Source: Mumia sp. zg.B17
GTDB lineage: Bacteria > Actinomycetota > Actinomycetes > Propionibacteriales > Nocardioidaceae
Assembly (NCBI RefSeq): GCF_019550915.1
Contig: NZ_JAHWCI010000008.1
Coordinates: forward strand, 1 to 64,000
Reading direction: 5' to 3'
Length of the DNA stretch: 64,000 bases
Shown: positions 1-8,640 of the stretch, in pieces
How the letters are laid out: every line of letters begins with the position of its first letter
Position numbering within the stretch: position 1 is the first letter of the stretch
Translations under genes and position numbers: made by a program
Notes under the pieces: model-generated
Told to the model about the DNA's origin: nothing
What the model saw: only the letters and a program-made list of their open reading frames with translations
Databases searched by the model: none

Positions 1-108
1 ACCAACTGCCCCATCATCGCCCCACCCACCACCACCCAGATCGCCACCATCACCAACAACCTCTGGGACACCACCAACACCCCCATCACCATCCGACGAG
101 GCTCCTGA
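1..108 (+). CDS. 3' end of an unidentified protein (partial)
   Basis: One frame stays open from the first base of the window to a TGA at 106-108. It gives 35 residues rich in Thr, Asn and Ile, ending in ITIRRGS. Almost every codon ends in C, as expected for coding DNA in this genome. The gene begins outside the window, so the family cannot be told. I do not recognise the tail as a transposase or any other named family. It converges on the phosphatase gene that follows. Confidence 0.4.
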   Translation, partial: TNCPIIAPPTTTQIATITNNLWDTTNTPITIRRGS

Positions 109-121
109 GGAACCGGACGGC

Positions 122-700
122 TCAGGCGCGCTGAGCACCGACCTCGTCTCGCACGAGAACCTTCGCGAGCTCGTCGACCGACGCGGTAATCATGTCGAGC
201 GCTCGACGGTAGCGGTGCATGCTGTGGCGGTAGGGGTCCGGGATCTCGTCGTCCGCCGGACGCCGAGGCGGTGAGCGGTGCAGCTGGACGTAGGCCAGCG
301 CGGCGGCGAGTCGCTTCGAGTGGGAGGCCTCGGCCTCGACGAGCTCGTCGGGGCGCGCCGTCTCGAGGATCCGCGTGAACTCGCGGAGGAGGAAGGTGCG
401 CTGCACCGCAGCCGGCTCCATCTGGACCACCGCCTTGCGGTGCTTCGTCGTCATGACGAGCACCAGGTCGGTCGACGAAAGGGTCGGCCGATCGAGCGCA
501 CGCCCCTCGAACCCCTCGGTGTCGATGTCTCGCAGGGCGAGGAGCTTGGCCATGGGTGAGTCGACAGGATCGCCCACGCGTGCGTAGAGCCCGGCGCTCG
601 CCACGGTCAGATCGCTCTCTCCCAGGCGCTGGCGCAAGGCAAGCTGAGCCGCTGGGGAACGGCAGATGTTGCCCGAGCAGACGAAGAGGAGGTGCGCCAC
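122..700 (-). CDS. low-molecular-weight protein tyrosine phosphatase
   Basis: Cytoplasmic phosphotyrosine phosphatase of the LMW-PTP (arsenate-reductase-like) family. The P-loop CSGNICRS lies at residues 8-15 with nucleophile Cys8 and Arg14. The general-acid region DPYR is near residue 155. At 192 residues it is somewhat longer than the usual 150-160. The start is GTG. A TANNNT hexamer six bases upstream suggests a leaderless transcript. It faces a Wzz/BY-kinase gene, the classic pairing in capsule and exopolysaccharide loci, where the phosphatase reverses kinase autophosphorylation. The family call is firm; the kinase as its substrate is inferred from context. Confidence 0.9.
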   Translation of the reverse strand: MAHLLFVCSGNICRSPAAQLALRQRLGESDLTVASAGLYARVGDPVDSPMAKLLALRDIDTEGFEGRALDRPTLSSTDLVLVMTTKHRKAVVQMEPAAVQRTFLLREFTRILETARPDELVEAEASHSKRLAAALAYVQLHRSPPRRPADDEIPDPYRHSMHRYRRALDMITASVDELAKVLVRDEVGAQRA

Positions 701-706
701 CCCACG

Positions 707-712
707 AGACTA
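707..712 (-). promoter_or_regulatory. -10 hexamer, leaderless promoter of the tyrosine phosphatase gene
   Basis: TAGTCT on the - strand lies exactly six bases before the GTG start at 700. No Shine-Dalgarno sequence is present. This matches the actinobacterial TANNNT box of leaderless transcripts. Confidence 0.5.
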
Positions 713-836
713 CCGTTCGGCATCAATCTCAGGACGTAGCAAGCGCACACCTTTAACATAGACTCCACATCGGCCGCCACCGGAGGGCGGACACGCATCT
801 CCCTGGGAAGTGCGAACGGCGAGCTCGAAGGCTGAG

Positions 837-2255
837 ATGGATTCCAACGCGTACCTGCAGGTGCTCCGTCGACGATGGCTCGCGATCGTCCTCCTCGCCG
901 CACTCGGGGGAGCGCTCGCCGCCGCCTACGTCCAGACGGTGACACCCCAGTACCGCTCGACCGCGACCCTCTTCTACGCGCTGGCGCGGACGGACTCCGT
1001 GTCCGAGCTCGTCCAGGGTTCGGACTACACCCGCGAGGTCGTGAAGTCGTACGCCTCGGTCGCCCGGACCCCTCGAGTGCTGACTCCGGTCATCGACGAT
1101 CTCGACCTCGACACGACCCCGCGTCGTCTGGCGGGGTCGATCACCGCGTCGGCGCCGCTGGACCAGGTGATCATCGACGTCACGGCGACGAGCGCGTCGC
1201 CCGTCGAAGCGGCTCAGATCGCCAACGCCACCGCTCGCAGCCTGGCCACCGAGTCCGAGGCGCTCGCCCCGAAGACGCGCAGCGGTCGAGCAGCGCTGGA
1301 CGTCTCGCTGATCTCGACCGCGACGACGCCGGAGTTCCCCTTCTCCCCCAACAAGAAGTTCTACGTCGCCGGCGGCCTGGCGGCCGGCCTGGGCGTCGGC
1401 CTCGCGCTCGCGCTCATCCTGGAGCGTCTCGGGAGCCGGGTCCGAACCGAGGCGGACGTCGAGGCCTACACCGAGGCCCCCGTGCTCGCACGCATCCCGC
1501 GCCAACGGTCCCGACGCGTCACCCCTGCCGCCCACAACGACGGTCGCGACATGGCTCGGAGCGAGGCGGTGCGTCGACTCCAGATCAACCTCGAGTCGCT
1601 CGGCATCGGTCTGACACCGGGCTCGGTGATGGTCACCTCCGCGCGGCCGGGCGAGGGCAAGACCACGACGACGGTGGACCTCGCCGCCGCGATGTCCGAG
1701 GCGGGCCACCGCGTGCTCCTGGTCGACGCCGACCTCCGGCGTCCGCGGGTGGCGAGCTACCTCGGGCTCGAGGGGAGCGTCGGGCTCACCAACGTGCTGG
1801 CCGAGCAGGTCGAGCTCGAGAATGTCGTCCAGCCGTGGCTGAGCGAGAACCTGCACGTCCTCCCCGGTGGCTTCGTCCGCTCGACCCCGGCCCAGGTCCT
1901 CGGTTCCGAAGCCATGCGTCGGTTCTTGCGCGACTCCTTGATGACCTACGACATCGTCCTGCTGGACGCCGCGCCGCTGATGCCGGTCGCCGACTCCGTC
2001 GCGCTCGCCAAGCTGGCCGACGGCACGCTGCTCGTCGTCGACAGCCGCTCGTCCAAGCCCGCCGACTTCAAGCAGGCGTTGCAGGTGCTGAGCGTCGCGG
2101 GCGCGAGTCTTGTCGGAGTCGTGCTCAACAAGACCACCGGTGGACGCTCCGGCCAGTACGGCTACGACCAACGTCCTCGCCGCTTCGACTTCCTGCGCAG
2201 AGAGCGGGATCCCCACGAGAACCGCGCGCCCGCTCTGGATCGCACGGGCAGGTAG
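837..2255 (+). CDS. polysaccharide co-polymerase / BY-family tyrosine kinase (Wzz-CpsD chimera)
   Basis: Membrane protein controlling export and chain length of a cell-surface polysaccharide. The N-terminal Wzz-like part has a membrane helix at about residues 10-30, an extracytoplasmic region, and a second helix near 175-200. The C-terminal cytoplasmic ATPase has Walker A (RPGEGKTTT, Lys near 275), Walker A' (LLVDADLRRP) and Walker B (IVLLDAAPL). The tail after the kinase domain has only two Tyr, in QYGYDQ, whereas BY-kinases often carry a cluster. I chose the ATG at 837 because GAAGG sits about six bases upstream. An in-frame GTG at 810 is the alternative. First gene of a polymerase/glycosyltransferase/flippase run. 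Confidence 0.9.
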   Translation: MDSNAYLQVLRRRWLAIVLLAALGGALAAAYVQTVTPQYRSTATLFYALARTDSVSELVQGSDYTREVVKSYASVARTPRVLTPVIDDLDLDTTPRRLAGSITASAPLDQVIIDVTATSASPVEAAQIANATARSLATESEALAPKTRSGRAALDVSLISTATTPEFPFSPNKKFYVAGGLAAGLGVGLALALILERLGSRVRTEADVEAYTEAPVLARIPRQRSRRVTPAAHNDGRDMARSEAVRRLQINLESLGIGLTPGSVMVTSARPGEGKTTTTVDLAAAMSEAGHRVLLVDADLRRPRVASYLGLEGSVGLTNVLAEQVELENVVQPWLSENLHVLPGGFVRSTPAQVLGSEAMRRFLRDSLMTYDIVLLDAAPLMPVADSVALAKLADGTLLVVDSRSSKPADFKQALQVLSVAGASLVGVVLNKTTGGRSGQYGYDQRPRRFDFLRRERDPHENRAPALDRTGR

Positions 2256-2260
2256 TCGCG

Positions 2261-3613
2261 ATGTCGACGATCGGGGCGTCCGACGTCCCCGGAGGCATCC
2301 AGACGTTCGCACCCCTGCGGCCGGCTGTCCCGGAAGCGGTCCCGCGCGAGACCCGCCCGTACCTCGCTGCGCTCGCCGCGACAGCGACCTTCGTGCTGGG
2401 CCTCAACTACCGGGTCGGCGGGTTCCTGCCAGTGGCGCTCCCGCTCCTCCTCGCCCTGGCACCGCTCTGGTTGCCCCAGGTGCGCCGCTACCGCGGAGGG
2501 CCGTTGGTCGTCTTCGGGGGGCTGCTCGCCGTGCTGTCCGGCTACTGGCTGATCCGGATCGTCACCGGGATCGACCATGAGCTCGACGAGCGGGCGGGGA
2601 TGGCGACTGGCCTCGCGTACGTCGTCGCGTTCCTCGGTGTCGGTTTCCTCCTCTGGGCTCGCAGCGTGCTGGGCGTTCCCGCAACGGCACTGGCCTATGC
2701 GCTGGGAGTGCTCGCCTCGACCGCCGCCTTCCAGGCAGGTGCGACCGACAACCCCTGGAAGTTCGCGTACTCGTGGCCGGTCATCGTGATCGTTCTCGCG
2801 GCGTGCGCGCTCAAGCGCAGCCACCATGCCGCCGTGGGGCTGCTCCTCGTGCTCGCTGCGTTCAGCGCCGCCAGCGACGCTCGGAGCCTGATGGGGATAT
2901 GTCTGGCGACGGCGGCCCTGGTCCTCTGGCAGCGGCGCCCAGGAGCCGGGTCACACGCCCTCGCGCGCCGCGGCAGCACCCTCGTCCTCCTCGCGGTGAT
3001 GGCGTACGCCGGCTACTCCGTCGTCACCTCGCTCCTGCTCGGCGGCGCACTCGGCGACGAGACTCGAGAGCGCACGCAGGCGCAGATCGAGCGGAGCGGC
3101 AACCTCCTGACCGGTGGTCGTCCCGAGTGGTCGGCCACCATCGCGCTCATGCGTGACCAGCCGGAGGGCTTCGGGCTCGGCGCCGTACCCAACTTCCACG
3201 ACGTCGCCACCGCGAAGACGGGCCTCGCCCCGCTCAACATCCCGACGATCGAGGGATACGTCGACAACTACATGCTCGGCCCGCAGTTCACCTTGCACTC
3301 CGTCGTCGCCGATATGTGGGCGAGCCTCGGCGTGGTGGGGCTGGTCGTGGCGCTCGCCGTGGTCTGCCTGCTGATCGGCTCGCTGGTCCGGGGGATCACG
3401 GCTCGCGAGGCGTCGGCGCTCGTCGTCTTCCTGGGACTGATGGGGCTGTGGGACCTCGGCTTCTCCTCCACGTTCTCGGTCCTCGTACGGCTGACTCTCG
3501 CCATCGCAGTCCTCCTGACCGTCCGGGCGGGATCCACCGCGCCGTGGCAGGAGTCGCCGCAGACTTCACCGAGCCTCGAAGGAGGCGATGATGCCGCGCA
3601 CGTCCACCGGTGA
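2261..3613 (+). CDS. O-antigen ligase/polymerase-like membrane protein (Wzy type)
   Basis: Polytopic membrane protein of 450 residues with about ten to eleven hydrophobic segments. Between the late membrane helices lies a large extracytoplasmic loop containing TGGRPEWSATIALMRDQPEG, typical of the O-antigen ligase/Wzy (RfaL/WaaL) superfamily. It is predicted to polymerise lipid-linked repeat units outside the membrane. The ATG lies five bases after the kinase stop. The 3' end overlaps the next glycosyltransferase by 26 bases, so the genes are almost certainly cotranscribed. Wzy proteins diverge strongly, so the substrate cannot be predicted. Confidence 0.8.
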   Translation: MSTIGASDVPGGIQTFAPLRPAVPEAVPRETRPYLAALAATATFVLGLNYRVGGFLPVALPLLLALAPLWLPQVRRYRGGPLVVFGGLLAVLSGYWLIRIVTGIDHELDERAGMATGLAYVVAFLGVGFLLWARSVLGVPATALAYALGVLASTAAFQAGATDNPWKFAYSWPVIVIVLAACALKRSHHAAVGLLLVLAAFSAASDARSLMGICLATAALVLWQRRPGAGSHALARRGSTLVLLAVMAYAGYSVVTSLLLGGALGDETRERTQAQIERSGNLLTGGRPEWSATIALMRDQPEGFGLGAVPNFHDVATAKTGLAPLNIPTIEGYVDNYMLGPQFTLHSVVADMWASLGVVGLVVALAVVCLLIGSLVRGITAREASALVVFLGLMGLWDLGFSSTFSVLVRLTLAIAVLLTVRAGSTAPWQESPQTSPSLEGGDDAAHVHR

Positions 3614-4634
3614 GGACGTCATCGTGCTCGAGACCTTCCTCGAGCCGTCAGCCGGGACGAACCCGTACATGACCCAGCTGGCCCGCAACATGCCCGACGG
3701 CGTGCGGATCCTGACGTTCGGCTGGAGACGTGCACTTCTCGGACGTTACGACGTCCTGCACATCCACTTTCCCGAGCTGCTTCTCCGTGGGTCGACGCGT
3801 CCGCGGACGTACGCGCACCGTCTTCTGGCGGTGGTGCTGCTCCTTCGGTGCTGGTTGCGCCGCACAGCCGTCGTCCAGACTCTCCACAACCATCGCCCTC
3901 ACGAGGACCGCGGCCCCGTGGAGCGGGTCCTCCTCCGGGCGATCCGGGCGCGGACGGACTGGTGGATCCTGATCAACACCGTCGACGCCGCCCCTCGGCC
4001 GGGCCGCGCCACGACGATCCTGCACGGCCACTACCGGGACTGGTTCGCCGGATGTCCGCGGCCTCCACGTTCGCCGGGGCGGCTCGCTTACGTCGGGATG
4101 ATCCGCGAGTACAAGAACGTCCCGGCGCTGCTCGCCGTCTTCAGCCAGGTCGACGACGACAGCCTGTCGCTGGTCGTCGCCGGCCAGCCCCGCACCGACG
4201 ACCTCACCTCCGCACTCTCACGAGCGGCCGCGCGTGACGGGCGCGTGAGGCTCGACCTCGCCTATGTCGACGACGACACCCTGGCGCGGACCGTGTCAGA
4301 AGCAGAGCTCGTAGTCCTGCCCTACACCGAGATGCGCAACTCGGGCGCCGCGCTCCTGGCGCTCTCGCTCGACCGGCCGGTGCTCGTGCCACGTGGCACG
4401 GAGAACGACGCACTGGCCGCGGAGGTCGGCGAGGACTGGGTGCTGCGGTACGACGGCCCGCTGACCCGCGAGGTGATCACCGCCGCTGTCGACGTCGTCC
4501 GCGGTCCGCGAGCTGCCGACCGCCCGATGCTCGACGGGCGGGACTGGAAGACCGCGGGTCACCTTCACCGCGAGGCGTTCCGCGCGGCGCTCACCCGTCG
4601 CCGCCACCGCCGAGAGGACTCCACCACCAGATGA
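3588..4634 (+). CDS. glycosyltransferase, GT4-like fold
   Basis: Cytoplasmic or membrane-associated GT-B type glycosyltransferase of 348 residues. The C-terminal nucleotide-sugar domain begins at RLAYVGMIREYKN (about 165) and continues through VVLPYTEMRNSGAALLALS, the position of the donor-binding loop in GT4 enzymes. AAGGAGG lies five bases before the ATG, deciding the start. It overlaps the polymerase gene upstream and shares ATGA with the flippase gene downstream, so translation is likely coupled. The role is inferred as adding a sugar to the undecaprenyl-linked repeat unit. Donor and acceptor are unknown. Confidence 0.8.
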   Translation: MMPRTSTGEDVIVLETFLEPSAGTNPYMTQLARNMPDGVRILTFGWRRALLGRYDVLHIHFPELLLRGSTRPRTYAHRLLAVVLLLRCWLRRTAVVQTLHNHRPHEDRGPVERVLLRAIRARTDWWILINTVDAAPRPGRATTILHGHYRDWFAGCPRPPRSPGRLAYVGMIREYKNVPALLAVFSQVDDDSLSLVVAGQPRTDDLTSALSRAAARDGRVRLDLAYVDDDTLARTVSEAELVVLPYTEMRNSGAALLALSLDRPVLVPRGTENDALAAEVGEDWVLRYDGPLTREVITAAVDVVRGPRAADRPMLDGRDWKTAGHLHREAFRAALTRRRHRREDSTTR

Positions 4635-5938
4635 GCGTGTGGCGCGCAACCCTGAGCACGGCGGGGACCCGTGTCGGAGTCATGGCTGTCTCCGGACTCC
4701 TCGGCATCGTCACCAGCCGACTGATCCTTCAGTACTTCGGCGTGGAGGCCTACGCGCAGTACGGGCTGCTCAACGGTGTCCGGCTCCTCTTGCCCTTCGC
4801 CGACCTCGGGATCGGCGCCGTTGTCATCAACGTGATCGCGGAGTCACGAGACCCGCGGAGGGATCGCCAGGTGCTGGCGACGCTGACGACCGCACTCCGC
4901 TACCTGACCATCTCGGGCGTGGTCATCGCGGTGCTGAGCCTGTTGTTCCTCTCGCTCGGCTGGTGGCCCGCGCTGCTCGGCGGCGCGCTCCTCCCGGGCG
5001 GGGACGTCGTCGCGATGCTCTGCCTTGCCGTGTTCGGTCTCTCACTGCCCCTCGGGCTCGGTGTCCGGATCCTCATCGGGCTCGGCAAGAACTCGATGCA
5101 GACAGCCGTGCTCGGGCTGGCGTCACCGCTGTTCCTGATCGGGCTGCTGCCGCTCATCGCCCTGGGCCACGGCGCCGGCAACTACGTCGCGCTGGTCTCG
5201 TACGTGGCTGGCTCTGTGACGTCGGCACTCACCCTCCTCCTCGGCGCACGGTTTCTCCGACCGCAGGTCTGGAAGGCCTTCCGAGACGCGCCGCGGGTGC
5301 GTTCGGTGCGCAACGTCAAGGTGGGCCACACCGCCTGGCCGGCGCTGCTGATGGCGATGGCGATGCCGATCGCGATGCAGACGGACCGGTTGTTCCTGTC
5401 GCACCTCAGCACGACCCGAGAGCTCGCCAACTACAACTTCGCCTCCCAGATCTTCGGTCTGGTGCTGCAGACGATCATCGCGGCCGGGATCACCCTGTGG
5501 CCGTACTTCGCTCGTGCGCGAGCGACGTCATCGGTCGAGAGCCCGTTCGGGATCATGACAGCGTTCGTCGTGGGAGCAGGTGTCCTCTCGGCGATCTTGT
5601 GTCTCGCCCTGCCGCTGCTCACCGAGATCGTCACCGACGGCAAGCTCCGGCTCGACCCGTTGCTGACCGTCGGCTTCGTGGCCCTCGTGCTCACCCAGGC
5701 GGCGAACTATCCCCTCGGGATGTACATGACCGACCCCAAGGGGTTCCAGTTCCAGGTCGTGCCGATCATCGCGACGCTCCTCGTCAACGTCCCGCTGACC
5801 TGGATGCTCGTCGAGCCCCTCGGTGCCGCTGGCCCTGTCCTCGCTTCCGCGGGAGCCCTGTTGGTTTGCCAGATCCTGCCGGCCGTCTGGTGGATCCGTC
5901 GCGATCTTTCGCGGCGTCGGCTCGAGCTTCGCCACTAG
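4631..5938 (+). CDS. polysaccharide flippase, Wzx/MATE-like
   Basis: A 435-residue protein with about twelve to fourteen hydrophobic helices starting at residue 10, with the polysaccharide-transporter/flippase pattern. Expected role: moving lipid-linked oligosaccharide from the inner to the outer leaflet, where the Wzy-like protein two genes upstream would polymerise it. The start ATG overlaps the upstream stop as ATGA. The residues IAMQTDRLFLSHL match the conserved mid-protein MQTDR-type motif of this superfamily. The glycan handled is unknown. Confidence 0.85.
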   Translation: MSVWRATLSTAGTRVGVMAVSGLLGIVTSRLILQYFGVEAYAQYGLLNGVRLLLPFADLGIGAVVINVIAESRDPRRDRQVLATLTTALRYLTISGVVIAVLSLLFLSLGWWPALLGGALLPGGDVVAMLCLAVFGLSLPLGLGVRILIGLGKNSMQTAVLGLASPLFLIGLLPLIALGHGAGNYVALVSYVAGSVTSALTLLLGARFLRPQVWKAFRDAPRVRSVRNVKVGHTAWPALLMAMAMPIAMQTDRLFLSHLSTTRELANYNFASQIFGLVLQTIIAAGITLWPYFARARATSSVESPFGIMTAFVVGAGVLSAILCLALPLLTEIVTDGKLRLDPLLTVGFVALVLTQAANYPLGMYMTDPKGFQFQVVPIIATLLVNVPLTWMLVEPLGAAGPVLASAGALLVCQILPAVWWIRRDLSRRRLELRH

Positions 5939-5941
5939 ACT
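5936..5941 (+). promoter_or_regulatory. -10 hexamer, leaderless promoter of the acyltransferase gene
   Basis: TAGACT overlaps the flippase stop codon and ends six bases before the ATG at 5948. There is no Shine-Dalgarno, so the acyltransferase may have its own leaderless transcript besides read-through. Confidence 0.4.
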
Positions 5942-5947
5942 TCGGCC

Positions 5948-6577
5948 ATGGTGGCCAGTGACGACGCCCGGTCCGTTAGTGCCCTTCGCGAGACGCTGAG
6001 AGCGGGCCCCGTCGGCGAGCTGGTGCGCCGCGTGAGGCGCACGACGAAGGCTCCTCGGGCCGGCGCGCTGCTGTTGCTGACCCTGTCGCTCGGCCGCCTG
6101 CCCCTGCGTGGACTGCGCACGTCGCTGGCTCGCCGTCTGCTCGGCCTGCAGATAGCCCGAGACGCGGTTCTGTACCGGTGGCGCGACCTTCGGTACCCCG
6201 CCGGGATCATCATCGGCGGCGGGAGCGTCATCGGGTTCGACGCGACGCTCGACGGCCGGCGCGGCATCACGATCGGGCGCAACGTCAACCTGTCGAGCGA
6301 GGTCGCGATGTGGACACTCCAGCACGACCACAACGACCCAGACTTCGGGACGGAGGGCGGTCCGATCACGGTCGGTGACTACGCATGGATCAGCTTCCGC
6401 GCGACCATCCTCCCGGGTGTCCGGATCGGCGAGGGTGCTGTGGTGGCCGCCAACGCCGTCGTGACGCGAGACGTTCCCGACTACGCCGTCGTGGGCGGCA
6501 TCCCTGCCAAGGTCATCGGCCAGCGGACCCGCGACCTGGACTACTCGATCAGCGAAGGCGGACCCTGGTTCGTCTGA
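5948..6577 (+). CDS. left-handed beta-helix acyltransferase (WcaF/CysE-like)
   Basis: A 209-residue acyltransferase with hexapeptide repeats, for example GGGSVIGFDATLDG, IGRNVNLSS, ITVGDYAWIS and GVRIGEGAVVAANAVV. The stretch WTLQHDHNDPDF carries the probable catalytic His. The C-terminal VGGIPAKVIGQR is the signature of sugar O-acetyltransferases of the maltose/WcaF group. The N-terminal 60 residues are basic and hydrophobic. It probably O-acetylates the exopolysaccharide or its precursor. It ends one base before the convergent bimodular glycosyltransferase stop. Confidence 0.85.
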   Translation: MVASDDARSVSALRETLRAGPVGELVRRVRRTTKAPRAGALLLLTLSLGRLPLRGLRTSLARRLLGLQIARDAVLYRWRDLRYPAGIIIGGGSVIGFDATLDGRRGITIGRNVNLSSEVAMWTLQHDHNDPDFGTEGGPITVGDYAWISFRATILPGVRIGEGAVVAANAVVTRDVPDYAVVGGIPAKVIGQRTRDLDYSISEGGPWFV

Positions 6578-6578
6578 C

Positions 6579-8639
6579 TCAGATCGGCCCCACAGGCGCG
6601 AAGGCACTGATGCGCGGGTCCCACGGTGCGCCCTCGAGGAGACATCGGGTCACCAGCACGTACCGCCCGACGTAGTCGTCCTGAGTCAGGCCGCGGTCAG
6701 CCGATCGGTCCCCGGCCGCGTCGGACTGCTCTGACACCGCGTCGATGATCGCCTTGGTCAGCGCGTCGGTCTCGCCCACAGGAACCAGCGTGGCGTCTCC
6801 CTCGACGTAGTCGGCGATGCCGCCTGCGTCGCTCACCACCAGAGGCCGTCCGGCGCTGAGGGCCTCGATGCACACCGTGGCACCGGACGCGTGGGCGTTG
6901 TCGAGCAGAGGGACCGCCACCACGGCCGCGGACGAGTAGAGCGCCGCCAGGTCCCACACGTTCGTGACCGGCGCGACGGTGGCGTTCGCCGGCCAGTCGA
7001 GCCCGGTCGCGCGCGGTGACCGGGTGGCCACGGCGAAGTCCACCTCGGGAAGGCTGCGGGCGGCGTCGAGCAAGGTCTCCCAGTCACGGTGCCGGTCGTT
7101 GCCGATCGAGACGACCACGGGGCGCCCGCTCGGCGCGACCTCGGCACCCGGCTGCCCCGCGACCGATGCCGAGCCGAACGGCACCAGCACCACCTCTCGC
7201 CCGGCGACGCGTCGGCGCGAGATCTCCTGGTTGCACCGGCTGAGGACCAGCTCCACCCCGGCACCGCGAAGCAGCGACGCGTACAGCCGCCGCCGCCACG
7301 CCGGGAGGTCCGCCCACTCGTCCCAGAGCCACACCGTCTGCGCGATCACCGGGGTGCGGCGGCTCTTGCGCTCGAGCCTCTGGACCGCCAGCACCGCCAG
7401 GTGCTCGCGCTCGGTGTGCGTCCACACCACGTCTGAGTCGGCGACGAGTCGCCGGTTGCGGAAAGCGTGGACCAGGTCGAACCCGAGGCGTTGACGGAAG
7501 GCCTCGCGGAGGCGTCTGCCAAGCCTGCCCTCCGGGTGGGACCGTGCCCACGCCATGTCGAACCAACGCTGGGCCTTCTCGTACCCGTACGGCGTGACGT
7601 CCCACGCGAGGCCGGCCTCGTGACGGCGACGCCATTCCTCGGGATCCTGCGCGTGGCCGAGGACGACCGCCACCCGCGGCCGTGCAAGAGAGGGCTCGCT
7701 CACCTGCGGCACCTCCCGCGCGTACTCCGAGTAGCGGTGGCCGAGGATGCCTGCCACCATCCCGGAGCCACGAGCGATGTTGCGGGTGCCCTGCGCGCGC
7801 TGCGACAAGGAGCCGGTCAGACGACCGGCCGTCCAGCGCAACGCCCCTCCAGCGACGCGCACCGTGCCCTGAGCGAGCAGGCTGGCGCGCTGACGGAGGC
7901 GGGCCCCCGGTCCGACGCAGACGGCGAGGTTGGTCCGGCTCCACGAGTTGCCGCTGCGATAGGAGCGTCGCACGACCCAGTCGCGGGTCAGACGCTCCGG
8001 CGGTACGACGTCGGTCACCAGTGCCTCGTCGCACCAGACGAATCGCCCGCCCTGTAGGCGCGCGTCGTGACTGAAGAGGGTGTCCGATCCGCCGGTGAGC
8101 CCGAACCGGTTGTCGAACGCCAGGCCGAGGGACCGTAGGAGGCGGAGGTCGAGCAGGAGGTTGTTGGTGGCCACCACGTCGACGACGGTTCCCGTCGGAA
8201 GACGGCGGCGCGTGAAGAAGCGGCCTGCGAGGATCCATGGCTCCGGCGCGTGCGCGAACTCTGAGACGACCGGTCCGACCACGCCCAGGACACCAGGATG
8301 GTCTTCGTACGTCCGCACGAGCGCGTCCAACCAACCGTCGCCGGGACGCTCGTCGTCGTCGATGAAGACGAGCAGGTCGGCGTCGTCGACCTCGGCGAGC
8401 GCTCGGTTCCGCGCGGCGGCGATGCCCGGCGTCGGCTCGTGCGCGTAGCGGACGACGTCGCCCGGGAAGGAACCTACGACGTCGCGAGCACTCGCCGACG
8501 GGTCGTTGTCGATGACCTGCACGTAGGCGTGCCCCGGGTACGAGGCAACCTGCGCGACCAGCCGCGGCAGGCTCGCCTCGATGTCCTCAGGGCGCCGGAA
8601 CGTGAGTACGGCGATGGCTACCGTGGGCCGAGACGGCAC
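6579..8639 (-). CDS. bimodular glycosyltransferase (GT2 + GT4-like)
   Basis: A 686-residue enzyme with two catalytic modules. Residues 5-270 form a GT2 (GT-A) domain: TVAIAVLTF at the start, then FIDDDERPG with the metal-binding DDD near 94-96, and SRTN/WCDEA-type sequences later. Residues about 310-686 form a GT-B module ending with SGATVCIEALSAGRPLVVSD, a GT4 donor-site signature. I place the start at GTG 8639, one base after the stop of the upstream gene (TGACGTG), because an upstream ATG would lie inside that gene. Such fusions usually make two successive linkages of one glycan. Substrates are unknown. Confidence 0.8.
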   Translation of the reverse strand: MPSRPTVAIAVLTFRRPEDIEASLPRLVAQVASYPGHAYVQVIDNDPSASARDVVGSFPGDVVRYAHEPTPGIAAARNRALAEVDDADLLVFIDDDERPGDGWLDALVRTYEDHPGVLGVVGPVVSEFAHAPEPWILAGRFFTRRRLPTGTVVDVVATNNLLLDLRLLRSLGLAFDNRFGLTGGSDTLFSHDARLQGGRFVWCDEALVTDVVPPERLTRDWVVRRSYRSGNSWSRTNLAVCVGPGARLRQRASLLAQGTVRVAGGALRWTAGRLTGSLSQRAQGTRNIARGSGMVAGILGHRYSEYAREVPQVSEPSLARPRVAVVLGHAQDPEEWRRRHEAGLAWDVTPYGYEKAQRWFDMAWARSHPEGRLGRRLREAFRQRLGFDLVHAFRNRRLVADSDVVWTHTEREHLAVLAVQRLERKSRRTPVIAQTVWLWDEWADLPAWRRRLYASLLRGAGVELVLSRCNQEISRRRVAGREVVLVPFGSASVAGQPGAEVAPSGRPVVVSIGNDRHRDWETLLDAARSLPEVDFAVATRSPRATGLDWPANATVAPVTNVWDLAALYSSAAVVAVPLLDNAHASGATVCIEALSAGRPLVVSDAGGIADYVEGDATLVPVGETDALTKAIIDAVSEQSDAAGDRSADRGLTQDDYVGRYVLVTRCLLEGAPWDPRISAFAPVGPI

Positions 8640-8640
8640 G

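Noticed and set aside
875-2260. Upstream extension of the polymerase gene frame
   Set aside because: The open frame overlaps the kinase gene and encodes Arg/Pro-rich nonsense. The polymerase begins at ATG 2261, after the kinase stop.
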